Shown one piece after another: positions 34,378-42,680 of a DNA stretch of 58,352 bases (positions are counted from its first letter, which is position 1; every line of letters begins with the position of its first letter). This stretch comes from an uncultured Gammaproteobacteria bacterium. GTDB lineage: Bacteria > Pseudomonadota > Gammaproteobacteria > Pseudomonadales > Pseudohongiellaceae. Below the pieces are notes generated by a model, which saw only the letters and a list, made by a program, of their open reading frames with translations, was not told the DNA's origin and made no database searches. Both the position numbers and the translations under genes were made by a program. The stretch lies in the NCBI GenBank assembly GCA_913058135.1, contig CAJXPR010000008.1, forward strand, positions 1-58,352, read 5' to 3'.

Positions 34378-35022
34378 TTACTGAATAGCAACAATCTGCA
34401 GTTCAACACGTCGGTTTGACGCACGGCCGGACTCGGTGTCGTTGCTGGCTATCGGCTGATCCGGGCCCATACCCTGACTGATCAGCCGGTTCTGATCAAT
34501 GCCGGTGCTGGCCAGGTAGTTGGCAACACTGGTGGCGCGTCGATTGGACAAATCGTAGTTGTAGTCACGCGAGCCGGTAGAATCAGTATGGCCGGTGACC
34601 CGCAGACGCGTATCAGTAAACTTGTACAGCACCTGTGACACGGACTCCAGTACCGGTTCGAAGTTTGACCGGATGGTATAGGAATCGGTCGCGAAGGTGA
34701 TATTGCCGGGCATGATCAGGTCCAGTTGATCACCATTACGCCGCACCTGCACCCCGGTGCCTTGCAGCTCTTCGCGCAGTTCGGCCTCCTGGGCGTCCAT
34801 GTAGGCGCCCACGCCAGCGCCAATAGCGCCGCAGCCCAGCGCCGCATTACGGGCGTGCTGACTACTGTCGGCGGAACCAATCAGGCCGCAGACAACACCG
34901 CCGATTGCGCCATAAGTGGCCGCGCGTCGTGCCTGTTGCTCGCCAGTGAACGGGTTGGTGGTACAGGCCGCCATGGCCACAGTTGTCAGAATCAATAAGG
35001 GAAATCTTAACAGTTTTGACAT
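34378..35022 (-). CDS. OmpA-domain lipoprotein with glycine-zipper region
   Basis: This lipoprotein of about 214 residues has a lipobox MAAC (MSKLLRFPLLILTTVAMAAC), a Gly/Ala-rich zipper (YGAIGGVVCGLIG, GCGAIGAGVGAYMDAQE) and a C-terminal OmpA peptidoglycan-binding domain (LRVTGHTDSTGSRDYN, LSNRRATSVANYL, NRRVELQIV). It should link the outer membrane to peptidoglycan. The ATG at 35022 is set by AAAGGAG eight bases upstream; the ATG at 35028 is too close to it. Two copies of TACATTAACG lie upstream at 35077-35097. Confidence 0.9.
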   Translation of the reverse strand: MSKLLRFPLLILTTVAMAACTTNPFTGEQQARRAATYGAIGGVVCGLIGSADSSQHARNAALGCGAIGAGVGAYMDAQEAELREELQGTGVQVRRNGDQLDLIMPGNITFATDSYTIRSNFEPVLESVSQVLYKFTDTRLRVTGHTDSTGSRDYNYDLSNRRATSVANYLASTGIDQNRLISQGMGPDQPIASNDTESGRASNRRVELQIVAIQ

Positions 35023-35076
35023 AATCATCACTCCTTTGTGAACACCACAATGTGTCCAGTCTATCATGTCGCAAGA

Positions 35077-35097
35077 TACATTAACGTTACATTAACG
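35077..35097 (-). promoter_or_regulatory. Direct repeat TACATTAACG x2 upstream of the OmpA lipoprotein
   Basis: TACATTAACG occurs at 35077-35086 and 35088-35097, an 11-base period that puts both copies on the same face of the helix, 55-75 bases upstream of the start. A related motif precedes the TonB receptor (24119-24128). Regulator unknown. Confidence 0.35.
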
Positions 35098-35154
35098 GAT
35101 CAGCGCGCAGATATATTCCGGGCGAGCGACAGTCGGGGGAAAAAACGGTCGGGA

Positions 35155-36165
35155 CTAATCAGTAGAGAGCATGGCGCGGGCCAGGGCGCGCCCGCCAAGC
35201 CAGGCACCCTCCGCTCGCCCACCGTGCAACCAGTCGCCGCACAGACCCAGCTTCAGGGCGGCGTCCCAGACAAAAGCCCGGCTGCCCGATGCTGACAAGG
35301 GTTCAGCGTAGCGCCAGCGATGGACGGTGACGGTGTCAGGTTCAGGGCCGCCCAGATCTGCAAACGCCGCTGTCAGCGCTTGCATGACAGACTCAGCGCT
35401 GTCTTCCAGGTGTTGCTCACTCCAGTCGGTGGTGGCGTGGAGAACCCAGGTTTCCCGCTCCGGGCGGCCGGGTTTGCTATTGTCACGGGCGATCCAGCGT
35501 AACGGTCCGGCATTGACAAAGGCAGCAGCAAAAGGCAGTGGCACCGCCGCGCTGAATTGCAGTATTGCCGCCCAGCAGGGGCGCATCAGGCTGGCCTCAC
35601 ACAATGTTGTAATGGCTGCCGTGTGCGGCCGGGTCAACTCGGCCGCCTGTGCCGACGGAAGAGCCAGAACCACGGCATCAAAGACGGTGTTTGCCAGCGC
35701 TTCACGGTCGACAGTTGAATCGTCAAAATGCAATTGCCAGCGGTGATCGTGATTGCTCAGCCCGATGACGCGCGCCGACGTGGTGACGGTTAGCGAGTCG
35801 GCCAGCCAGCGCGCCGGCGATGACATGCGTGGCATACCGACATAACGCCGGGTAGTGCCGTCATTGCGGTGCGAGGAGCCATCACCGAGCACGGCAATAT
35901 CAGGCTGCCACAGATCCGCCACCCCGGCGTCTTGCCAGCGCGCCAGCTCCTGCACAAACAGCGGGTCACGAGCGGTAAAATACTGGGCGCCGTGGTCGGC
36001 CTGCCAGCCCTCACCGCGCCGTGTGCTCATGCGCCCACCGGTGCCGCGCGATTTGTCGAATACGCTGACCCGCATGCCCAGGGATTCCAGCTGTATCGCG
36101 CAGGACAGGCCGGCGATGCCGGCACCGATCACGGCAATGTGAGGCGTATGCAGCACACAGCTCAT
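35155..36165 (-). CDS. Renalase-like FAD-dependent oxidoreductase
   Basis: This 336-residue flavoprotein starts with a Rossmann FAD motif (IAVIGAGIAGLSCAIQLESLG), then VFDKSRGTGGRMSTRR and ADHGAQYFTARDP, the pattern of bacterial renalases, which oxidise isomeric forms of reduced NAD(P). The C-terminal FAD segment is LGLCGDWLHGGRAEGAWLGG. Renalase function is inferred from the family; another amine-oxidase-like role is possible. It is the last gene of a leftward operon and overlaps the lipocalin stop codon (ATGA). No terminator is evident after it. Confidence 0.85.
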   Translation of the reverse strand: MSCVLHTPHIAVIGAGIAGLSCAIQLESLGMRVSVFDKSRGTGGRMSTRRGEGWQADHGAQYFTARDPLFVQELARWQDAGVADLWQPDIAVLGDGSSHRNDGTTRRYVGMPRMSSPARWLADSLTVTTSARVIGLSNHDHRWQLHFDDSTVDREALANTVFDAVVLALPSAQAAELTRPHTAAITTLCEASLMRPCWAAILQFSAAVPLPFAAAFVNAGPLRWIARDNSKPGRPERETWVLHATTDWSEQHLEDSAESVMQALTAAFADLGGPEPDTVTVHRWRYAEPLSASGSRAFVWDAALKLGLCGDWLHGGRAEGAWLGGRALARAMLSTD

Positions 36166-36722
36166 TGCATGTTTCGCTGCTGGTCGACTTCAATCAATTC
36201 GTCCATGGGAAAGTCGCTGGCGCGAGCCTGTGCCAGCAGTGTCTGGTAAATCTCGTCCTCCAGCATCGGCTCGCGTGCCAGAATCCACAAATAACCCCGG
36301 GTCGCACCGCTGATCATGGCCCACTGATAATTGTCGTGATCCAGGGCTATGATGTGGTAACCGCCGTAGAAAGGACCGAAGAAGCTCACTTCCAGTGAGC
36401 CCCGATCAGGATCGCCAAGGAACCTGGCACGGCCCTCAGCTTCTTCCCACTGCTGCTCTTCTTCGTTGTAGCCCCGGTTTAACACGCGCACGCTGTTGTC
36501 TTCCTGCAATTCGTAGTCGGCGGTCACATTGCTGAGGCCGCGCTCGAAGCGGTGATCCAGTCGTGCAATTTCGTACCAGCGACCGGTATAGCGATTGATG
36601 TCAAAGTTTTCGACCACGGTCAGGCCATCGGGCACAGAGGTGGAACACGCAGCCAGCATGCCGGCCAGCAGCACGGCCATCAGTGGGCGAACGAAAAAGA
36701 CTCGGTTATATTCTGTATGCAT
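36162..36722 (-). CDS. blc: Outer-membrane lipocalin (Blc-like)
   Basis: This lipoprotein of about 186 residues has lipobox LAAC and lipocalin motifs: FDINRYTGRWYEIARLDHRFERG near the start of the barrel, NVTADYELQEDNSVRVLNRGY, and LWILAREPML near the end. Bacterial lipocalins bind lysophospholipids or fatty acids and help maintain membranes under stress. The ATG at 36722 has AGGTGA upstream; the longer frame from 36743 would overlap the upstream SDR gene. It is co-transcribed with the photolyase cluster. Confidence 0.92.
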   Translation of the reverse strand: MHTEYNRVFFVRPLMAVLLAGMLAACSTSVPDGLTVVENFDINRYTGRWYEIARLDHRFERGLSNVTADYELQEDNSVRVLNRGYNEEEQQWEEAEGRARFLGDPDRGSLEVSFFGPFYGGYHIIALDHDNYQWAMISGATRGYLWILAREPMLEDEIYQTLLAQARASDFPMDELIEVDQQRNMQ

Positions 36723-36736
36723 AATAAAGTCACCTG

Positions 36737-37483
36737 TCACCATGTTATGGATTTGCCTGCCCAGTCAAGATAGCTGGCGTCGCCATCAATGGGCAGATCT
36801 GACGAAATCGTGAGCAGCCGCTCTGCCACAAAATCGGGGCTGAACAGCTTGTCCTGTGGAACATTGCGTTGAAACGGCTTTGACAGCTCAGTATCCACCG
36901 TGCCCGGGTGAAACGCCACCAGTTTGACATTGGGGGCGCGCCGCGCATATTCGACGGCAGCGGTCCTGATGACCATGTTCAACGCCGCCTTGGACGCCCG
37001 GTAACTGTACCAGCCGCCTTTGCGGTTATCCGAGATGCTACCAACGCGGGCACTGAGTGTGAACACCCGGCACGGGATATCACTCCGTACGGCGTCCAAC
37101 AGATAAGACAGCCACAAGGTCGGCATCACGGTATTGACACGCAATACCTCCAGCATGCTGTCCATGTGCAGATCTTCGACGCGCTTCTCCGGTTTGATGG
37201 TCCCGGTGTGCAGGATGCCGGTGCTGATGACGACCAGCCGGATGCGGCCGTGCCAGGGTTTCAGCTGTTGCACCAGTTGGATGATGCCGGGTTCGGTGTA
37301 GTCGCAGGCAAAGGTGTGCAAACAGGCATCTGCCGTATGAGGTAATGCCTCGGGTCGGCGACAGACCGCCAGAATGTCGCAGTCGGGGTTTTCTGTGCCC
37401 AGGCGGCGGATGATGGCGCCGCCGATGGCACTGCCGGCGCCGATGATCAGGCAGGCCTGTCGTTCGTGATCAGTGCTCATCAC
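36737..37483 (-). CDS. Short-chain dehydrogenase/reductase
   Basis: This 248-residue SDR has the cofactor motif LIIGAGSAIGGAIIRR, catalytic Ser in FTLSARVGSIS and Tyr/Lys in YSYRASKAALNMVI, so the active site is complete. The CsgA/C-factor-like subgroup is suggested by the loop with KGGWYSYRASK. The substrate is unknown. It overlaps the photolyase gene by four bases, and SDRs of this type recur beside photolyases in gammaproteobacteria. Confidence 0.9.
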   Translation of the reverse strand: MMSTDHERQACLIIGAGSAIGGAIIRRLGTENPDCDILAVCRRPEALPHTADACLHTFACDYTEPGIIQLVQQLKPWHGRIRLVVISTGILHTGTIKPEKRVEDLHMDSMLEVLRVNTVMPTLWLSYLLDAVRSDIPCRVFTLSARVGSISDNRKGGWYSYRASKAALNMVIRTAAVEYARRAPNVKLVAFHPGTVDTELSKPFQRNVPQDKLFSPDFVAERLLTISSDLPIDGDASYLDWAGKSITW

Positions 37484-39009
37484 AGTGCGTCCAGGTCGTT
37501 CAGCAAGTGGTCGGCGCGTCTCATCAGCGCCTGCTTTCTGTCTTCTGCCATCTTGTCGTAGCTGCGGTAGATCATGGTCATTCTCGGGTTGCTGGCGAAC
37601 GCGTCGCGATGACGGTCCATGAAGTGCCAGTACAGGCTGTTGAACGGACAGCTGTTGTCATCGGTGCTGGTCTTCACCGTGTATCGACAGTGTTTGCAAT
37701 AGTCTGACATCTTATTGATGTAATTGCCCGAGGCGGCATAGGGCTTGCTGCCCAGCAGGCCATCGTCAGCGTGCATCACCATGCCGAGGGTGTTGGGCAA
37801 CTCCACCCAGTCGTAGGCATCGGCGTAGACCGCCAGATACCACTCACAGATGTCCGCCGGGGCAATGCCGGCCAGCAGGGCGAAGTTGCCGGTCACCATC
37901 AGGCGTTGAATGTGATGGGCATAGGCGTGCTCAAAAGTATTGTGGAAGGCTTCACGCATGCAGTTCATGTCTGTGTTGCCGGTCCAGTAATAGGCCGGCA
38001 GCGGGCGAGTATTGCCCAGACCATTGTTGCTGGCGTAGGCGGGCATCATCAGCCAGTACAGACCGCGCACGTACTCACGCCACCCCAGGATCTGCCTGAC
38101 AAAACCTTCAGTAGCATTCAGTGGCGCTTTCCCTGCCCGGTAGGCGCTGACGGCGGCGTCACAGACTTCGCGCGGACTCAGCAAACCACAATTAATGCTG
38201 GTCGACAGCAGACTGTGGAACATGAAGGACTCGCCCTGGGTCATGGCATCCTGGAAGTCACCAAACCATGGCAGGCGATTGTGCACAAACTCTTCCAGCG
38301 CCTGCAGCGCCTGTTTGCGTGTGACCGGCCAGTTAAAGCGGGCCAGAGTGCCCGGGTGATTGGCAAAGTGCTCCTCGACCAGCGCAAATACGCGCTGGTC
38401 GTCCTCGCTGTATGAAAAAGCCGGCAGCCCTGGCAGCGGGGGATCGCCCCGGTAAGGACGCCGGTTACTGCTGTCAAAATTCCACTCGCCGCCTGCCGGC
38501 TGTTTGCCGTCCATCAGCAGCTTGTGGTCCCGGCGCATTTCCCGGTAGAAGTACTCCATGCGCAACTGTTTGCGGCCACGCGCCCAGTCGGCAAAACGCG
38601 ATTTGCTGCACATGAAACGGTCGTCGTTGAGTACGGTTACCGGTATGCTCAACGTGTGTTGCCAGTTACTGACAATGTCATGGTGCAAACGGTACTCACC
38701 GCACTCGGTCATGATCAGTTGGTCAATGCTCCGGCTGGCGCAAATGTTGCTGACAACGTCCAGCAGCGTCTGCCGGGCACCATCGGCAGCAAAGGCGTGA
38801 TAGTGGACACGCCAGCCTGCGTCTTGCAGCTGTCGGGAAAAGTGCCGCATCGCACAGAATATCAGGGCGATTTTCTGTTTGTGATGTTTGACATAGCGGG
38901 CTTCGGCACTGACTTCCGCCATGACGATCAGGTCAGTGCTTTTGTCGAGTTCGCGCAGACAGGAAAGTTCGGCACTCAGCTGGTCGCCCAGAATCAGGGC
39001 CAGTTTCAT
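37480..39009 (-). CDS. phrB: Iron-sulfur bacterial photolyase (FeS-BCP, PhrB type)
   Basis: This 509-residue flavoprotein belongs to the FeS-BCP photolyase/cryptochrome group, which repairs (6-4) photoproducts using light. It opens with LALILGDQLSAELSCL and has the FAD-domain segments EGFVRQILGWREYVRGLYW and TGNFALLAGIAP. Four Cys residues (350, 438, 441, 454; in DMNCMR and YCKHC, then NSCPF) match in number and position the [4Fe-4S] ligands I recall for Agrobacterium PhrB. It overlaps the genes on either side by ATGA, so the cluster is one transcription unit. Confidence 0.93.
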   Translation of the reverse strand: MKLALILGDQLSAELSCLRELDKSTDLIVMAEVSAEARYVKHHKQKIALIFCAMRHFSRQLQDAGWRVHYHAFAADGARQTLLDVVSNICASRSIDQLIMTECGEYRLHHDIVSNWQHTLSIPVTVLNDDRFMCSKSRFADWARGRKQLRMEYFYREMRRDHKLLMDGKQPAGGEWNFDSSNRRPYRGDPPLPGLPAFSYSEDDQRVFALVEEHFANHPGTLARFNWPVTRKQALQALEEFVHNRLPWFGDFQDAMTQGESFMFHSLLSTSINCGLLSPREVCDAAVSAYRAGKAPLNATEGFVRQILGWREYVRGLYWLMMPAYASNNGLGNTRPLPAYYWTGNTDMNCMREAFHNTFEHAYAHHIQRLMVTGNFALLAGIAPADICEWYLAVYADAYDWVELPNTLGMVMHADDGLLGSKPYAASGNYINKMSDYCKHCRYTVKTSTDDNSCPFNSLYWHFMDRHRDAFASNPRMTMIYRSYDKMAEDRKQALMRRADHLLNDLDAL

Positions 39010-39389
39010 CGGCAGTTGTCATCACACACGTTGCGCCGGCCAAACACTGCCGAGATACGGTGGCGGTGGCGCGCAAAAAACCGGTAGACTACGTCGGCAA
39101 TCGGGCGGATAAACGGCCAGCGCAGAAACGCGAACCAGTGGCCCCTGCCAACCAGGTGCCAGGCCTCGCAGGTCACATCCAGGCCATAGATCATGGTGCC
39201 GTCGGCCCGCTCTCCATGCAGCATTTTGTCGGCAGCCACCATATCGATATACGGAAAGCGCCGGGCAAAGTCAGCGGCGTTGATGTCCTGCAGGTCCAGC
39301 GCCGCGGATTCATCCAGGCGCCGCAGATGGTTGATTTCCGTCAGGCATAAAGGGCACTGGCCATCGTAGAATACCCGCAGTTGAGTCAT
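39006..39389 (-). CDS. DCC-family (DUF393) thiol-disulfide protein
   Basis: This is a 127-residue DUF393 protein with the thioredoxin-like motif FYDGQCPLCLTEINHL near its start and the following HWFAFLRWPFIRPI segment. It is taken to be a small oxidoreductase with unknown partners. It is the first gene of the photolyase operon or follows the chemoreceptor gene 32 bases upstream. AAGGA sits some 13 bases before the ATG, a long spacing. Confidence 0.88.
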   Translation of the reverse strand: MTQLRVFYDGQCPLCLTEINHLRRLDESAALDLQDINAADFARRFPYIDMVAADKMLHGERADGTMIYGLDVTCEAWHLVGRGHWFAFLRWPFIRPIADVVYRFFARHRHRISAVFGRRNVCDDNCR

Positions 39390-39421
39390 GGTGTGATGTT
39401 GATCCTTCTGTCAGTGAGTGG

Positions 39422-40933
39422 TCATCGTCGGGGACGGGTCTTGAATCGGTGCAACTGATTTTCCAGCTCGCCGCTCAATGTCTGCAGGTCGGATGACAAC
39501 CCGGCCAGGTCGACGGCCTGTGCCGCGTTACTGCGCGCGATGCCGTCCACTTCACTCAGGTGGTTGGCTACATCGTCGCCCACCGCGGTCTGTTGCTGCG
39601 TCGCCGCGGCAATCATGTCATTGAGACGAGAGATTTGCGTGACTTCGGTAGCCATCTCGGACAGGGTTTCGGCGCTGGTATCGGCAGCCTGAAGGCAGCG
39701 CTGGACGGCGGTCTGGCTGCGGCCCATGGCGTCGTGCGCGGACGCCGAAGCGCTTTGCAGACGCTTAATGAAATGCTGGATCTCGGTCGTCGACTGGGCT
39801 GTGCGTTTGGACAGATTGCGAACTTCGTCGGCGACCACCGCAAACCCCCGACCGTGATCGCCCGCGCGTGCCGCTTCAATGGCCGCATTCAGGGCGAGCA
39901 GGTTGGTCTGTTCGGCAACGCCCTTGATCACGTCCACCACCTGATGAATGTCACCGGCCAGTTTGGCGGTGCCCGACACCGCGTCACCGGTCAGCGCGAT
40001 GTCCTCGTTCAGTGCGATGATCTCCTGCTTGATATTCTGCATCGCGCGATTGCCCAAGTCGGCATGGCTGTCGGCGTTTCGCGCGGCCGAGGCGGCCTGT
40101 TCAGCGTTGCGCGCAACCTCTGCAGTGGCGCTGCTCATTTCCCGCATGGCCTGCACCATATATTCACTCTCATTGGCCTGACGTTCGGCGCTGGTACTGA
40201 CCTGCGATGATTTTTCGGTCAGCGAGTCACCCATCTCGCGCAGACTTTCCAGCCGCTGGTTAACACCTGTCACCAGCGCCTCCAGTTGGTCAACAAAGCC
40301 ATTAAAAGCTTCCGCCACCGGGGTGTCCAGATCTACCCGATACGACAGATCAACGCCCTGGCCGGCCTGCGACATGCGACCGGTAGCGCTGGCAATGGAC
40401 TCGCCTTCCAGGGCGTCGCGACAGGCCAGAATGGCCAGATAGATCAGTACCCCGGCTTCGGCGATAACATAACCGGCATGGATAAAAATCATGCTCCACA
40501 TGGCATGTTCGGTAACCCAGACGCCAAAACCATTGATCTGCAGGTAGAAGAACAAAAAGTGGTGAATGGCGATGGTGACGGTGGCGACCACAATGGGCAG
40601 CCAGTCGCGGTAATAGATCAGCAGCGCCAGCAGCACAAAAATGGAGAAATGCATCTCAATGGTGCCGTGGCTCTGGTGGATGTGCAGGGCCGACATCACC
40701 ATAAACGCCACTGCCATCAGGCATCGGTACAGACGGCTGCCACGAATGGTCTGCAGCAGTGCCACCATGACGGCCAGGGTGCCGCCACCCACGATCAGGG
40801 CGCTGCCCCAGGTGCCGTGCCAGGGAGCAAGGGCCAGTGCGTAAAGCAGACAGACGCCCAGCACGCCGGCCATAATGACGTCGGCACGCTTGTGATGTTC
40901 AGTGGACTGAGCAGCCTGCAGTAGCATGTTCAT
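39422..40933 (-). CDS. Methyl-accepting chemotaxis protein with His-rich membrane sensor domain
   Basis: This is a receptor of about 503 residues. Residues of about 20-185 form a bundle of about six helices with conserved His residues ([30 protein letters not shown]), then a short HAMP-like linker and a cytoplasmic signalling domain with the hairpin tip [32 protein letters not shown]. It lacks a large periplasmic domain, so the signal is probably sensed in the membrane; the histidines could bind a metal or haem (inference). The ATG at 40933 has only a weak ribosome site. Confidence 0.9.
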   Translation of the reverse strand: MNMLLQAAQSTEHHKRADVIMAGVLGVCLLYALALAPWHGTWGSALIVGGGTLAVMVALLQTIRGSRLYRCLMAVAFMVMSALHIHQSHGTIEMHFSIFVLLALLIYYRDWLPIVVATVTIAIHHFLFFYLQINGFGVWVTEHAMWSMIFIHAGYVIAEAGVLIYLAILACRDALEGESIASATGRMSQAGQGVDLSYRVDLDTPVAEAFNGFVDQLEALVTGVNQRLESLREMGDSLTEKSSQVSTSAERQANESEYMVQAMREMSSATAEVARNAEQAASAARNADSHADLGNRAMQNIKQEIIALNEDIALTGDAVSGTAKLAGDIHQVVDVIKGVAEQTNLLALNAAIEAARAGDHGRGFAVVADEVRNLSKRTAQSTTEIQHFIKRLQSASASAHDAMGRSQTAVQRCLQAADTSAETLSEMATEVTQISRLNDMIAAATQQQTAVGDDVANHLSEVDGIARSNAAQAVDLAGLSSDLQTLSGELENQLHRFKTRPRR

Positions 40934-41089
40934 GGTAGTCGGCTCTTGTAAAACGGAGGAAAGGGGGGAGGGCATCCATACATATCGGCCCGCTCGGCAC
41001 GATCTTGATGGCTGGGCTGCACCAGCTCTTATCTCTGCGGGTATACGCACTGCACTGACATCCGGTTCAGCGGTTCGTCTGTAACGGGG

Positions 41090-41107
41090 TTGTCACATAA
41101 ATATTGT
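41090..41107 (+). promoter_or_regulatory. Possible Pho box upstream of the PhoX-like gene
   Basis: TTGTCACATAAATATTGT matches about 12 of 18 positions of the PhoB consensus and lies 90 bases before the start of a PhoX-family gene. The match alone is not strong; the gene context raises it. Confidence 0.3.
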
Positions 41108-41196
41108 TGAATACGGGTCCAATCAGAATAACGTCGACCCAACAGGCACGGTGCACCGACTCGCACCGGCATATCACCGAGAAATGAGGTAGCACC

Positions 41197-42675
41197 ATGT
41201 CGAACCAACAGCCGGACAATCCCCAACGTCGTTTTATGCTGAAGAGCAGTGCCATGGCGGTTGCGTTTGCCGCATCGCCTGCCGTCAACGCCCTGCAATC
41301 CATGGCCACCCGGCAGGGCCGCCCTGGCAGACCAGCGTCATCGCTGGCAGATAGTCCCTACGGGCCTGTGCGTCCGGTACGCGATACCGTGACCGGTCTG
41401 GAATTGCTGCAATTGCCCGAGGGTTTCAGCTACGCCAGTGTATCCTGGACCGGGGACACCATGAGCAACGGCCAGTCGGTCCCCTTCGGACATGATGGCA
41501 TGGGCGTGATCGCCGAGCAGGGCGATGAAATCATCCTCGTCAGGAACCACGAGCTGGGAGCCGGGCCGCTGATCAATGCGCTTGGGCTGTACGATGAAGC
41601 GACCATCGCTGGTGGTCAGCGCGCCGCCGGTGGCAATACCAACATCCATTTCTCCCGCAGCCAGCGTCGCGAGATCCGCACCGTGCCCAGCCTGGGCGGC
41701 ACGCTGGCGAACTGCGCCGGCGGTGTCACGCCGTGGGGGACCTGGCTGTCATGTGAGGAAACCACCAATGACAGCACCGCCGAGGGCGGGCGTAAGCATG
41801 GTTATGTGTTTGAAGTGACCGCTGATCCGGCGCAGACCACCGGCGACCCCATTGTGGCCATGGGCCGTTTCAAGCATGAAGCCGTTGCCGTAGATCCGGT
41901 CAACAGCCACGTGTATCTGACCGAAGACAACCGCAACCAGTCGCCGATTTACCGGTTTATTCCCAACGATGCCAGTCAGCAGACCGGCGCCCTGGAAAAA
42001 GGCGGCCGCCTGCAGGCGGCCAAGGTGGTGGGCATTGAACGCGCCAACCTGCTGGCGCCTGAGCTGGGTCAGGAAGTCGATCTTGAATGGGTCGATATTA
42101 ACGACCCCGACATGGGGCCGATTGGTGATGCCAGCGGGCCGTATCTGCAGTCGCGTGAAGCTGGCGCGCTGAGCATCAGCCGGGGCGAGGGCATCTGGTA
42201 TTCGGAAGGCCTGTTCTACATCGTTGACACCAGCGCCGGTGAAAACGAAGAAGGCGAGCCCGGGCAGGGCAATGGCGCGGTATGGATGCTGGATCCGGTC
42301 GAGAACCGAATGCGTTGCCTGTTTGCCTCCACTGATGCGGTGATGGGCAATAACCCGGACAATATCACCGTCAGCCCGCGTGGTGGCGTGGTGATGTGCG
42401 AAGACGGTGGTGGTGTGGAGGATCAGTTTGGTTTTGGTGAGCGGGTCATGGGCCTGCAGACAACTGGTGACTCGTTTATATTTGCCAAGAACAATATTGT
42501 ACTTAGCGAAGCCAATATCACCTCGGCAGGTAAACAGTGCGCGCCCGGCGACTACCGCAACCAGGAAATCGCCGGTGCCTGCTTTGATTCGACCGGCGAG
42601 TTCCTGTTTTTCAACATCCAGACGCCTGGTATTACCTTCGCCATCTGGGGTCCTTTTGAGAAAGGACCCATGTAG
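41197..42675 (+). CDS. PhoX-like (DUF839) exported protein
   Basis: This 492-residue protein has a Tat-type start (QRRFMLKSSAMAVAFAA) and the DUF839/PhoX beta-propeller pattern: ILVRNHELGAGPLIN, GGTLANCAGGVTPWGTWLSCEE, GRFKHEAVAVDP, VYLTEDNRNQSPIYRFIP, and DNITVSPRGGVVMCEDGG. PhoX enzymes are periplasmic Ca2+/Fe3+ phosphatases active under phosphate limitation; I infer a similar role. A Pho-box candidate lies upstream. It is divergent from the chemoreceptor gene and converges with the next gene. Confidence 0.85.
   Translation: MSNQQPDNPQRRFMLKSSAMAVAFAASPAVNALQSMATRQGRPGRPASSLADSPYGPVRPVRDTVTGLELLQLPEGFSYASVSWTGDTMSNGQSVPFGHDGMGVIAEQGDEIILVRNHELGAGPLINALGLYDEATIAGGQRAAGGNTNIHFSRSQRREIRTVPSLGGTLANCAGGVTPWGTWLSCEETTNDSTAEGGRKHGYVFEVTADPAQTTGDPIVAMGRFKHEAVAVDPVNSHVYLTEDNRNQSPIYRFIPNDASQQTGALEKGGRLQAAKVVGIERANLLAPELGQEVDLEWVDINDPDMGPIGDASGPYLQSREAGALSISRGEGIWYSEGLFYIVDTSAGENEEGEPGQGNGAVWMLDPVENRMRCLFASTDAVMGNNPDNITVSPRGGVVMCEDGGGVEDQFGFGERVMGLQTTGDSFIFAKNNIVLSEANITSAGKQCAPGDYRNQEIAGACFDSTGEFLFFNIQTPGITFAIWGPFEKGPM
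42648..42669. terminator. Hairpin at the 3' end of the PhoX-like gene
   Basis: GGGTCCTTT and AAAGGACCC form a perfect 9-base stem with a TGAG loop, ending three bases before the stop codon of the PhoX-like gene and just beyond the end of the convergent gene. No U-tract follows. It may terminate inefficiently or stabilise the mRNA. Confidence 0.4.
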
Positions 42676-42680
42676 TGCCC

